Assembly (NCBI RefSeq): GCF_001468085.1
Contig: NZ_LNZB01000038.1
Coordinates: 152,425 to 205,246, forward strand
Length of the DNA: 52,822 nt
Reading direction: 5' to 3'
From: Legionella waltersii
GTDB lineage: Bacteria > Pseudomonadota > Gammaproteobacteria > Legionellales > Legionellaceae
The position numbers were made by a program, and so were the translations under genes. The notes beneath the pieces were generated by a model that was not told the origin of the DNA, did not search any database, and saw only the letters and a program-made list of their open reading frames with translations. Every line of letters begins with the position of its first letter. Positions within the stretch are counted from its first letter, which is position 1. Below are positions 16,856-25,604 of the stretch, piece after piece.

Positions 16856-18111
16856 ATAAAAACAGTGGGATTAAAATTCTGGCAGGCTCGGTGGTTTTTG
16901 CGGTCATTATGATCATTATCAATAGCCGCCATAGCGCACCTGTTAGCGACAATACACCTAACCCTAATAATTTTGGCGAAGCTATAGCAAGCCAATTCAA
17001 TGACAACATTCGAGATGTTTCCGCACGATTATTAGAAACAGAAAAGAAATTAGCGCAAATGCACAAAGAAAATAAATCGCTACAAAAACAATTAAAACAA
17101 CCCAAACAAGAAACAAGTTTTGCACTGCAAGATGAACTGAACGCATTAAAGGAAAAATTTGCGTCACTCACTGAACACCAAACGCAATCTTACCCCATGG
17201 AAGGCAATCAAGCTCCTGTATCTGGTCAAATTAAAGATCTAGATACCTTGTTGGATAAAGCTCCGACAGAAAGCAAAATTTTCACCGAACATGCCACAAC
17301 GACCAAGGAAGAAGCACTTACTAAAACGCCCTTTTATACCATTCCAGCTGGCAGTGATTTCAGCAAAATCACGCTGTTATCAGCTTTAATCGGTGAAGTG
17401 CCTATTGAAGGTAAACTCATGCAGCCTTTATTTCCCTTCACAGCAATGGTAAGTCGAGGGGATTTAATGTCAGCCAATGGAATGCAATTACCCGAAGAAA
17501 TCACTGGTATGAAAATCAGCGGTTATTCGATTGGCGTTGGTTCCTTTCTCGATAACATCAGTTGTGTTCGTGCCTATGTCACCTCAGCCTTATTTGTCTT
17601 TGAAGATGGGCATTTTGTGAGTGTCGGCCAAGAACAAATGAAAAGCTCCGCGGAACTGGTGAATAACGACAGCATTGGTTATTTGACTACCCAATTCGGC
17701 AACCCATGCATCAAAGGACAATACATCACAAATGCCCCCAGAGTATTAACTGCCTTCATGGCAGCTGGCGGCATTCAAGGTGCAGGAAATGCTCTGTCTA
17801 AATGGCAAATGAGTTATCAAGCTGAGGGCGGTTCTGCCATTGCCACGCCTACAGGCGATTTAGCACACTTTGCCGCGGGAGGGGCAATCAACGAAGGCAG
17901 TCAAAAGATTACTGACTGGATTGAGAAAAGAATCCAGGGCAGCTTCGATATGGTCTTTGTTCCTGCCAGTATCCGCAGCCATTCAGGATTTATCCCTAAT
18001 CAACTTAGTTTACATTTCAGCCAAACCATAGCCATTGATAAAGAACACCAAGGGAGGGTATTAGATTATGGTTACCATCAACAAAAAAACTTTGATAATG
18101 CTTTGCGCTAG
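16852..18111 (+). CDS. TIGR03752-like conjugal transfer protein (TraB/VirB10 analogue)
   Basis: 419 residues: one N-terminal membrane helix (IKILAGSVVFAVIMIII, about 6-22), a charged coiled-coil stretch (about 45-110), then a C-terminal beta domain from about 155 (FYTIPAGSDFSKITLLSALIGEVPIEGKL). That start of the globular part is the TraB/VirB10 signature ('IPAGS....L..G'). It bridges inner and outer membranes. Two Cys (in NISCVRAYV and NPCIKGQ) may form a disulphide. It overlaps the lipoprotein gene by 44 bases. Confidence 0.78.
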   Translation: MNKNSGIKILAGSVVFAVIMIIINSRHSAPVSDNTPNPNNFGEAIASQFNDNIRDVSARLLETEKKLAQMHKENKSLQKQLKQPKQETSFALQDELNALKEKFASLTEHQTQSYPMEGNQAPVSGQIKDLDTLLDKAPTESKIFTEHATTTKEEALTKTPFYTIPAGSDFSKITLLSALIGEVPIEGKLMQPLFPFTAMVSRGDLMSANGMQLPEEITGMKISGYSIGVGSFLDNISCVRAYVTSALFVFEDGHFVSVGQEQMKSSAELVNNDSIGYLTTQFGNPCIKGQYITNAPRVLTAFMAAGGIQGAGNALSKWQMSYQAEGGSAIATPTGDLAHFAAGGAINEGSQKITDWIEKRIQGSFDMVFVPASIRSHSGFIPNQLSLHFSQTIAIDKEHQGRVLDYGYHQQKNFDNALR

Positions 18112-18415
18112 CCTGGCGTTAAGCGCTTGTTCCACTGCCAGGATGTCGCAAAACGCCATTCCTGAACAGGGTTTAACGGTGAGCCAGTTGTATCAGCAAA
18201 GCCTGCAACAACCCATACAAAAACCTGTTTACCAGCAGACGCGTTTTGATGATTCAGGTGAAGAATTTAAGCAACTGCCTAACCCTGAAGTGCCTATCCA
18301 TGTTTTCGCACATGTGGCGCAATTGGGTGATGAACAAATCATCAAACCTGCCTACACGACACGCTTTTTCCTTTACAAGCAAAACCAGTATGCCTTGGCA
18401 TCAGAACTGTATTAA
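18068..18415 (+). CDS. TIGR03751-like conjugal transfer lipoprotein (TraV/VirB7 analogue)
   Basis: 115 residues with a lipoprotein signal: MVTINKKTLIMLCASLALSACST, lipobox LSAC, lipidated Cys about 21. The remainder is polar, with VYQQTRFDDSGEEFKQLPNPEVPIHVFAHVAQ typical of the family. It should anchor the core complex in the outer membrane. The start lies inside the end of the VirB10-like gene, a common arrangement here. Confidence 0.8.
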   Translation: MVTINKKTLIMLCASLALSACSTARMSQNAIPEQGLTVSQLYQQSLQQPIQKPVYQQTRFDDSGEEFKQLPNPEVPIHVFAHVAQLGDEQIIKPAYTTRFFLYKQNQYALASELY

Positions 18416-18421
18416 GGAGCC

Positions 18422-21187
18422 ATGATGAAACGATTATCTAACTGGTTGCTTGGGGAAATGAATCCCCAAGCTATAAAGGAACAAGCAGTTAAAAAGTATT
18501 ACTCCAATCCTTTACCCTCATTTGCCGATAGACTCGCTATTGTTGATTTTAATGAACAAGAGCAGGTCTTTTTATTTGCCGATAGCAAAAGTTTAGGTTC
18601 AGGGTTTGAATTAGGCGACATTCAAGCAGAAGCCGCTTCTCCTGAGTACTTACAGGCTGTGTTTAATAAAATTCGGGATACCTTTGCATCTGTGGTTCCT
18701 CTCCATGCCGTTGACCCTTGGGTCATGCAGATGTTTGTTCAAGACGAATATTGCCTTGATCCCGTTATCACGCATATTAAAGCCCAAATTCCCCAACAAT
18801 TTAGAGAAAGTTTATTAACACAAGATTATTTAGAACGCCTGCACGATCTCTACAATAAAATGACCCAACCCGAAGGCTTATTTATCGATCCTAAAACAGG
18901 TGCACCCTATCGTGGACGAAGACGAAGAATCAGAGTTTTGTTTTATAGACAATTACATCAAACTACCCTACCCCGAGAACAAATTCTTCTCGAACACCAA
19001 GAAGTCATTAGCCAGATTGAAACCAAACTGCGTTCACCTGGGTTAGAAATCAAACGCCTCAAAGGACAAGATTATTACCAGTGGTGGGTACGTTGGTTTA
19101 ATCCCAAATCAGCTGACGCGATATTAGAACAATACCCTTATCCTAATCCGATACCAGCGGGTTTTAACCTAGCCCAAAATGTATTTTTTACGCCGCCAGA
19201 AAGCGATGAGCAAGGATTCATCTTAGAAGGAATGAAACAAAGAATTCTATATGTGGATGGGTTAAAAGAAGCTCCTATCATTGGTTTAGTCTCACGAGAA
19301 AGACAACAAGCCAATCCCAAGCACCGATATGCACTTTTAGACACTCTGCCAGAAGGAAGCATCTACACAATCCAAGTCGTCTTTAGTCATGATGAAAATC
19401 TTGATTCTCATTTAACGCGATTGGAAAAAGGAATCGTAGGAACCAGTCTAAAACCTCAAGAAGTTAGAGATGATATTAGAACAGCTCGTAATGAATTAAG
19501 TACTGGCAATCGACTGTTCTGGGTTAATCAGGCCGTTTTTTATCAAGCAGAAGATGAACAACAAGCTCAAGTCATAGAAAAAAATCTGCATACGATTTTC
19601 AACGATGCCAAAATGCCATTGATTCATTCCAGGTATGATCTTCATCCTCTAAATTCCTGGATCAATGCCTTGCCGTTTAATTTTGATCCTCACTATGCCC
19701 GTCAATACTTATGCTTTGACCGACTTATGTATGCCACTGAACTAGCAGCTTTACTTCCGGTATATGGCCGTAACCAAGGAGCAAGGCATTTACCTTGTTT
19801 CCCCTTTTTCAATCGTTTGGGTGAACCTGTTTTCTTTGACTTACTGCATCATGATTTTGTTAGTCAAAATTCTCATTGCGCTATTTTCGCCAACTCAGGA
19901 GGTGGTAAGTCAGTTTTGACAGGCTGGATGATTCAATCGTTATTGGCCATGAAAAATGCCCGAGTAGTGCTCTTTGAAATGGGAAACTCTTTTGACAGGA
20001 TACTCATTCATGCCAAGGCGCACGGTAAAAAGACCAAACAGTTATTACTGAGCAATAAGAAAGATGAAGCAGTTCCATTAAATCCATTTTGTGAAGCATA
20101 TAAAGCCATTCCTGAAATCACGGATAATTTAAGTACAGAGCAGGCTACTTTAATTGCTCAAAAAATTATGGAATTAAAGGGCAATCTTCAAGAACCTGCT
20201 AATTCAGAAGACGTGATCTGTGGTGATGGTCACCGCTCCTATCTGGCCGAGCTTGCTCTAGCTTTACGTACCATGATTACGGAAGCCAATGCTATGGAAG
20301 AAGAACAATTTACCTTGGCTGATGAAACGCTGTTAATAGAGGTGTTAAGTGATGCTATTTTAACATCCTTTAATAATAACATACCGCAAATGCTCACTGA
20401 ACATATAGTCAGTGCGTTTAAACGGCGATTGGATAAAGAAACGGTGGCTCGCAAGAAAGACCGCATTCTGGATATGCACGATCGCTTGAACAGCTATGTC
20501 ATTAACAGCGCCAAATCACGATTTTTTAATGTGCCGACAGAGCCTTTAGGTGACTATGATATTTTTCATATTGATATTTCGGCTATTAAGGATGATACCG
20601 GAAAGCTGGCTTTGATAATGGTGTCATTATTGCCAAGAATACTGGCTATGGCAGAAGCCACCCAGAACGATAACAGACCAACCTTTCTCTTTATTGATGA
20701 ATCCCATTTGCAATTTCAAATACCCTCTGTTGTGACCGTGTGTTTATTGGTAGCTAAAGTGGCAAGAAAGCTCGGGCTTTGGCTGGTTGCCATTACCCAA
20801 AACGTCACTGACATGAATTCTGAAAAAGCCACCAAGATTTTATCGTTGATTGAAACCTGGATTTTATTGGGGCTTGATGAAAAAGAAATTACTGATGTAA
20901 AACGCTTTAAATCCTTAACACCTCAACAAGAAACCCTAATCAGAGATATTGATTCGCAAAAAGGCTTGTATGCAGAAGCAGTTTTATTAGGGTCACGTTA
21001 TCAGGGATTGTTTCGTGTCATTCCACCTCGCTACCTTCTTGCCCTGTTAATGACAGAAAAATCAGAGAAAGCTCAACGCCACCTTCTGGAGAAAGAACAT
21101 GATGTCCTTGAAGCTGCTGAAATCATGGCTAAAAAACTCGAACAACCTAAAACGGACACTCACAATAGGACTTATTTTTATGACTAA
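18422..21187 (+). CDS. TIGR03744-like conjugative transfer ATPase (TraC/VirB4 analogue)
   Basis: A 921-residue ATPase of the transfer machine. Walker A is FANSGGGKSVLTG near 490-500 and Walker B is TFLFIDESHLQF near 753-762. The motif LVAITQN follows, as in VirB4/TraC enzymes. The N-terminal half (about 1-450) is the family-specific TraC-like part. It works at the cytoplasmic face with VirB3/VirB8-like partners to drive pilus assembly and transfer. Length is typical (about 900-960). Its end overlaps the next frame. Confidence 0.9.
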   Translation: MMKRLSNWLLGEMNPQAIKEQAVKKYYSNPLPSFADRLAIVDFNEQEQVFLFADSKSLGSGFELGDIQAEAASPEYLQAVFNKIRDTFASVVPLHAVDPWVMQMFVQDEYCLDPVITHIKAQIPQQFRESLLTQDYLERLHDLYNKMTQPEGLFIDPKTGAPYRGRRRRIRVLFYRQLHQTTLPREQILLEHQEVISQIETKLRSPGLEIKRLKGQDYYQWWVRWFNPKSADAILEQYPYPNPIPAGFNLAQNVFFTPPESDEQGFILEGMKQRILYVDGLKEAPIIGLVSRERQQANPKHRYALLDTLPEGSIYTIQVVFSHDENLDSHLTRLEKGIVGTSLKPQEVRDDIRTARNELSTGNRLFWVNQAVFYQAEDEQQAQVIEKNLHTIFNDAKMPLIHSRYDLHPLNSWINALPFNFDPHYARQYLCFDRLMYATELAALLPVYGRNQGARHLPCFPFFNRLGEPVFFDLLHHDFVSQNSHCAIFANSGGGKSVLTGWMIQSLLAMKNARVVLFEMGNSFDRILIHAKAHGKKTKQLLLSNKKDEAVPLNPFCEAYKAIPEITDNLSTEQATLIAQKIMELKGNLQEPANSEDVICGDGHRSYLAELALALRTMITEANAMEEEQFTLADETLLIEVLSDAILTSFNNNIPQMLTEHIVSAFKRRLDKETVARKKDRILDMHDRLNSYVINSAKSRFFNVPTEPLGDYDIFHIDISAIKDDTGKLALIMVSLLPRILAMAEATQNDNRPTFLFIDESHLQFQIPSVVTVCLLVAKVARKLGLWLVAITQNVTDMNSEKATKILSLIETWILLGLDEKEITDVKRFKSLTPQQETLIRDIDSQKGLYAEAVLLGSRYQGLFRVIPPRYLLALLMTEKSEKAQRHLLEKEHDVLEAAEIMAKKLEQPKTDTHNRTYFYD

Positions 21188-22154
21188 ATTGTCCTTTGCC
21201 TTAGAAAGCACGAGCCCGCCTCACCCTGCGAATACCTTCACCATAGCCACACGGGTCTTGCAAAAACTGTTTCAAAACAGCCATTACAAAGTGATTGGCT
21301 CTTGCACCTGGACTGTAAGTCGTTTACCGCCAAGACTTGAGGTCACACCTGCTATTGAGCAGTTCTTGCCTGATTTAATCATTACCGTCAGTAATAAACC
21401 AGAAGAGAATCCCTGGCTTGAAGCACGAACGCTTTACGAAAATAAGGCAGCAAGAACAATATATCAACATGCCTATAAAACCGCGACTGGTTCTGAATTA
21501 GGGTTTGGAAATGACAGCGGTCAAACCACCGATCTGCATATCAATGATGAACGCACCCGAATTGTTGATGTAATTGGCAGCCCTGCTGCGTTTTACCGTA
21601 TCCCCTATCTATCACACAAACCAGAAACTGGTTTTGGTGTCCCTTATTATCTTGCAGAAGCTGATGCGGTCATGGATAGAACGGAAGCCGCTGAATTATT
21701 ATATATGGGAACTCATCCCCATCTATTAATTAACCATGACATTGGCACATTCACCCAAAATTGGGGCTCTGAAATTCCAAGATTAATGCGAGTGACTCAA
21801 CCCTATAACTATAGAGCTTCAGTTGTTGCAGCAATGCACGCTGTAGATATTGTCACTAATAAAAATCCCCTTCATGTCTGCAAATCAACCCGTAATTCCT
21901 GTGGGAAAAACTGTGTGGTTGCTAATGCTATTTATGACCCGAGAAAAACCAAAGTCATATGGCAGGAAATCTACCCTACTAATCGAAATATTCGCCCAGG
22001 GGATGCGCAGGATTTTGGTACAGAAGATGACAAAGCGGGTAATGGTAATTATGTATTTGTCCTCTGGCGTAAATACCGAGGCTGTATTCAGCACGAAGGC
22101 AAACTCGTGAACTTTTTAACCTTTCCCAAAGTAGAACAACCTCAAAAACGATAG
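21099..22154 (+). CDS. TIGR03756-like ICE protein (TraU family)
   Basis: Up to 351 residues. The ATG at 21180 would overlap the ATPase gene by only 8 bases but gives a poor export signal. Starting further back (21099 or 21102) includes NLKRTLTIGLIFMTKLSFA, a convincing signal peptide, so the longer form is favoured despite an 89-base overlap. The mature part has the TraU-like features NSHYKVIGSCTWTV, several Cys (VCKSTRNSCGKNCVV) and a C-terminal RKYRGCI. It is periplasmic and part of mating-pair assembly. The missing TIGR03757 gene that often precedes it is notable. Confidence 0.75.
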   Translation: MMSLKLLKSWLKNSNNLKRTLTIGLIFMTKLSFALESTSPPHPANTFTIATRVLQKLFQNSHYKVIGSCTWTVSRLPPRLEVTPAIEQFLPDLIITVSNKPEENPWLEARTLYENKAARTIYQHAYKTATGSELGFGNDSGQTTDLHINDERTRIVDVIGSPAAFYRIPYLSHKPETGFGVPYYLAEADAVMDRTEAAELLYMGTHPHLLINHDIGTFTQNWGSEIPRLMRVTQPYNYRASVVAAMHAVDIVTNKNPLHVCKSTRNSCGKNCVVANAIYDPRKTKVIWQEIYPTNRNIRPGDAQDFGTEDDKAGNGNYVFVLWRKYRGCIQHEGKLVNFLTFPKVEQPQKR

Positions 22155-22163
22155 GACGATGCC

Positions 22164-23531
22164 ATGAAAAAATCACTACTGCTTATCTTACTAATACCTT
22201 CACTGATCCATGCTGGCGGCTTTATGCCCAGCCAATCTGATTACTATTACGAATTAGGAGGAACATCCAATTTATTTATTCCACCAGTCAATAAAGATCA
22301 AACACTGGTTATTGGTGCAGATATAGATGGTCGTATGGGCTTTTCCTGTAGTGGTTTTAATCCTGTGGTATCCATTACCAATACTTTTCAGGATTTAAAG
22401 AAATCAGCATTAAATATCCCTGGCGGCGTAATTGATAATTTGAAAGGCTCTGTCGCAGGATTTCCGCTTTATAAGCTACAGCAGTCCATGCCTGCTTTAT
22501 ACAATGTTCTACAAAATGCTGCCTCTAGCGCGCAAAATGAATTTTCTCTCAAAGTTAAAGATTGTCAGGAAGTTAAACAAGCACTGGAACAAAACCAATC
22601 TCCTATGGAAGGCATGTTATCAGTCTCGGATAGTCAGGGATGGCTCGATGCTGCCAAACGAGCTAAGAAGGAAAACGTCGATGTGACCGAAACGTCAAAA
22701 AGTATTGCCCAAAAACGAGATGAATACGGTCTTCCCTGGATAGGCAGCGATAAAGGCAATGCTGGCGGTAAATTCCAACGTCCCATTAAGGTGATTAATG
22801 ATGTAGTCATTGCTGGGTACAACATTCTTTTGGAGAGAAAACCTTTAAATTCCTTGGAGAAACCAAGTACCAAAATTCCTATGACTCTAAGCTGGCCAAC
22901 GCCCACTGATGCAGCCAATTGGGCAGTTAAGGTTTTGGGTGATATTCAAGTCAGCAGCAGTGAAAACAAACAAAATCACGATGCTAAGGCAGGGATAGGC
23001 TTGTCAGCCTTATTGCAGAGCTGTGCGAATGCTAATACCTGTAGTCAGAACATTGCCAAAGCCTTATGGAATTTAGTCAATGGTACATGGACACTGACCG
23101 AAGAAAATCTGCATAAAGTCAGTGCCTCCAATTTACTGATTACTGATGAAGTGATTATCACAATTCAACATTTGCCCCGTGAAGAACAGATGCTTACAGT
23201 CTCGAAATTAGCTGAGGAAATTGCTGTCCAAAACATGTTGGATAAAGCCTTAATGATGCGTCGTATTTTACAGGCAGGATTGCAAGTGCAAGAAGTTCAG
23301 AATTTAAAACCTGCTATGAACATGGTCTTATTTGCCCTGAAAAAACTGGATGATGACATACATTCTTTGTCCTTTGAAAACGATGTCCGCAAAAAAATGA
23401 TGAATGAGACTTTAGGAACCATCATGGACATTCGACACCAAGCACAAAACCAAAATATCCCAGGCCAGGATCATGAACAGCCAGCAGTAAAAAATGGAGC
23501 TATCTATGTCAAAGAAAATAAAGGAGCTTAA
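22164..23531 (+). CDS. TIGR03755-like ICE protein (TraH-like), secreted
   Basis: 455 residues with a signal peptide (MKKSLLLILLIPSLIHAGG). It is mostly helical. The start of the mature protein (SDYYYELGGTSNLFIPPV...IGADIDGRMGFSCSGFNP) is the recognisable block of the PFL_4711/TIGR03755 family, followed by IPGGVIDNLKGSVAGFPLYKLQ. It is a periplasmic partner of the TraG-like protein in mating-pair formation. An AGGACGATGCC sequence precedes the ATG. Confidence 0.8.
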   Translation: MKKSLLLILLIPSLIHAGGFMPSQSDYYYELGGTSNLFIPPVNKDQTLVIGADIDGRMGFSCSGFNPVVSITNTFQDLKKSALNIPGGVIDNLKGSVAGFPLYKLQQSMPALYNVLQNAASSAQNEFSLKVKDCQEVKQALEQNQSPMEGMLSVSDSQGWLDAAKRAKKENVDVTETSKSIAQKRDEYGLPWIGSDKGNAGGKFQRPIKVINDVVIAGYNILLERKPLNSLEKPSTKIPMTLSWPTPTDAANWAVKVLGDIQVSSSENKQNHDAKAGIGLSALLQSCANANTCSQNIAKALWNLVNGTWTLTEENLHKVSASNLLITDEVIITIQHLPREEQMLTVSKLAEEIAVQNMLDKALMMRRILQAGLQVQEVQNLKPAMNMVLFALKKLDDDIHSLSFENDVRKKMMNETLGTIMDIRHQAQNQNIPGQDHEQPAVKNGAIYVKENKGA

Positions 23532-23533
23532 TC

Positions 23534-25084
23534 ATGATTGTCTTTAATCCTTTATCCCTCTATACCACCTATCTAGGCTGGCAACAGTATGAGGTTCTAT
23601 TCAATGCCCTGTGGCAAACAGGGCTGTTGTACCTTGGCTTTTTGGCCATTGGTTATCGCTTTCTTAAAAACGTGCTCAATCCAGCGGGTGCGTTCTATGC
23701 GGTTGAACATGCTTTAAATAATTTTCTTTATGAATTGGCAGTCACTTTTCTGATATGCAGCTTATTTGTCTATCCTTGTGTACCGTTGGAAACTAAAGCC
23801 TTACAATTTAAACCCTTATGTGGACTGAAGAACCCAACAACTGCGGTCATTGGCGACAGCGGCACAACTTATGATGAAGCATTTGCGGATCTACTGACTA
23901 ACCAGGTCAAAATTCCTATAGGCTTTGCCATTATCCAGAATTTCATGTCAAGCTTTACTTACAGTCTCATGAAAGTAACGGGGTGCACCGATAGCTTACA
24001 GTCCATTCAAGGCGATCTGGTATCAACCTATCTACCCCAGAGCGTTCGCAAACAGGCATTGGATTTTCATAAACAATGTTTTATTGAAGCGAGAACGCAA
24101 TTCAACAGTGAAAAGCATGAAGCCAGTGAATTAGATCCCATGCTCAAACGCTATGGCGGTGAAGATGATTTAAACTGGATGGGTTCTAAAATCCTGCAAA
24201 AGATGTATTACACTAAGCTTCATGCTCGCCAACCCGTCCCAGGCTTTACCTTTCATCAAGCTCCTAATCGCAATCTTGAAAAAGCGGCTAATCGTGGCGA
24301 TATCCCACCCGAACAACTGCCAGAAGATGGTTATCCCAGCTGTCAGCAATGGTGGAATAAAATCAAAACTGACCTGGTTGAAGTCTCTAATCAGGCTAGT
24401 GTTTTTAATAAACACCTAAACTACTATGCCATGCTGGATAGGGTTCGTCAGTATAAAGTGAAACACCCCAAAGCATGGAAAGCAGACATCAGCGCAGAAG
24501 ATTTTATTGCCAAGATGCTCTTGCAAGAAAGCAAAGACATGCAGACAAGTTCAATGCAAAACCTCATGAACAATAACAATGGAAAGGTCGCATCTGCCAT
24601 TACTCATAGCCTGGTCAATGTCGGACAATGGACCAAATCCTGGACATCCACTCCATTGAAAAGAGAAGCAATCATGCAAACCCTGCCTGTGATGCAAGCG
24701 TTTTTTATGTTCTTTTTAATCATTTTAACGCCAATGGTATTGTCCTTAAGTTGCTATAGTCCAAGAGCGTTGGGTAGTTTGTGTGCACTATTTTTGATGG
24801 CAATTTTTCTGCAATATCTCTGGCACCTGGAAGGTTTTCTTGAACGCTCTGTGCTAGACCCATTAGGTGAAAACGATGCGATTTCGGCCATGAAGAATAT
24901 GGCTGTGATGTTCTACTTCGTAGCACCTGTTTTGTTGCTGAGATTATCAAGTCATTTTGGCGGTGACGCTGGGGCTGGTCTTATGGATTTGGTTAATGGT
25001 GCGGATAGGAATAGTGAAAGCATGGCTCAATCCGGTATGCATGTAGCCAAGACAGGCATAAAAATTATTTCAAAAGGACTTTGA
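23534..25084 (+). CDS. TraG N-terminal-domain-like mating-pair protein
   Basis: A 516-residue inner-membrane protein. Two or three hydrophobic segments are at the N-terminus (about 27-48, 70-90), then a long soluble loop (about 100-375), then three helices (about 380-400, 405-435, 460-480). This is the layout of the TraG-N family. The sequence LYTTYLGWQQYEVLFNALWQTGLLYLGF is its typical opening. It lacks the long C-terminal entry-exclusion domain of F TraG. It is the last gene before a small antisense gene. Confidence 0.8.
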   Translation: MIVFNPLSLYTTYLGWQQYEVLFNALWQTGLLYLGFLAIGYRFLKNVLNPAGAFYAVEHALNNFLYELAVTFLICSLFVYPCVPLETKALQFKPLCGLKNPTTAVIGDSGTTYDEAFADLLTNQVKIPIGFAIIQNFMSSFTYSLMKVTGCTDSLQSIQGDLVSTYLPQSVRKQALDFHKQCFIEARTQFNSEKHEASELDPMLKRYGGEDDLNWMGSKILQKMYYTKLHARQPVPGFTFHQAPNRNLEKAANRGDIPPEQLPEDGYPSCQQWWNKIKTDLVEVSNQASVFNKHLNYYAMLDRVRQYKVKHPKAWKADISAEDFIAKMLLQESKDMQTSSMQNLMNNNNGKVASAITHSLVNVGQWTKSWTSTPLKREAIMQTLPVMQAFFMFFLIILTPMVLSLSCYSPRALGSLCALFLMAIFLQYLWHLEGFLERSVLDPLGENDAISAMKNMAVMFYFVAPVLLLRLSSHFGGDAGAGLMDLVNGADRNSESMAQSGMHVAKTGIKIISKGL

Positions 25085-25092
25085 TGAACTTG

Positions 25093-25266
25093 TTAAAGCA
25101 CATCCTTACGCTCAAAAGCTTCATTGTACTCACGAATAGTGATCAAGCCATTATCAAGCTTATCTTGAGCCTCATAAACAGACATATAGCGTTTGGCAGG
25201 TTTATCCTCTGCCACTCCGACAATGGCATCAAGAACCACTGCCAACAAACGAAATACCTTTCTCAT
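25093..25266 (-). CDS. 57-aa antisense gene inside the tra operon, SHOCT-like C-terminus
   Basis: A short minus-strand ORF lying between the TraG-like gene and the next plus-strand gene. It starts MRKVFRLLAVVLDAIVGVAED (basic plus hydrophobic) and ends in MSVYEAQDKLDNGLITIREYNEAFERKDVL, which resembles the short helical SHOCT domain ('kLkeLyd.GlITeeEYe..K'). The 67-aa plus-strand ORF across it reads as low-quality sequence, so the minus strand is the likely gene. A weak AGGGA lies upstream. Its start lies 14 bases from the start of the next plus gene. Function is unknown. Confidence 0.6.
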   Translation of the reverse strand: MRKVFRLLAVVLDAIVGVAEDKPAKRYMSVYEAQDKLDNGLITIREYNEAFERKDVL

Positions 25267-25280
25267 TTGGAGCTATCCCT

Positions 25281-25604
25281 ATGATTAAACATTACATCCG
25301 TTCGTCCATTATAGTACTGATTCAAGCCATTTTACCAATCATTGGTTTATTGATAATTGCTCCTTGGATTATCAATACAAATCTTCTCACCCGTTGGCAA
25401 CATACATTCGCCAATATACAGCCGTTGTTTCTGGGCTTACATGGACTACTTTATCTGGTTTTGGTTTTGTTATGGCCAAAGTTGATCATGAGTATTAATG
25501 ATCAACTCACCTCGGAACAACTCAATACAGCTCTGAAAGTTCGTTGGTATCTACTCGCTATTTTCTTGTTTATTGATGCGATGATGATTTGGAGAATGCT
25601 ATGA
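25281..25604 (+). CDS. Small ICE membrane protein, unknown
   Basis: 107 residues with three predicted membrane helices (SSIIVLIQAILPIIGLLIIAPWII about 8-31; QPLFLGLHGLLYLVLVLLWPKLI about 47-69; VRWYLLAIFLFIDAMMIW about 87-104). GGAG lies nine bases before the ATG. It ends with an ATGA overlap into traD, so it probably cooperates with the coupling protein. I do not recognise a named family. Confidence 0.7.
   Translation: MIKHYIRSSIIVLIQAILPIIGLLIIAPWIINTNLLTRWQHTFANIQPLFLGLHGLLYLVLVLLWPKLIMSINDQLTSEQLNTALKVRWYLLAIFLFIDAMMIWRML

Noticed and set aside
24170..24415. 81-aa ORF antisense to the TraG-like gene
   Set aside because: Shadow of a gene with clear family features; no start signals.
25081..25284. 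67-aa plus-strand ORF between TraG-like and the small membrane protein
   Set aside because: The minus strand of the same segment encodes a better protein (57 aa, SHOCT-like).
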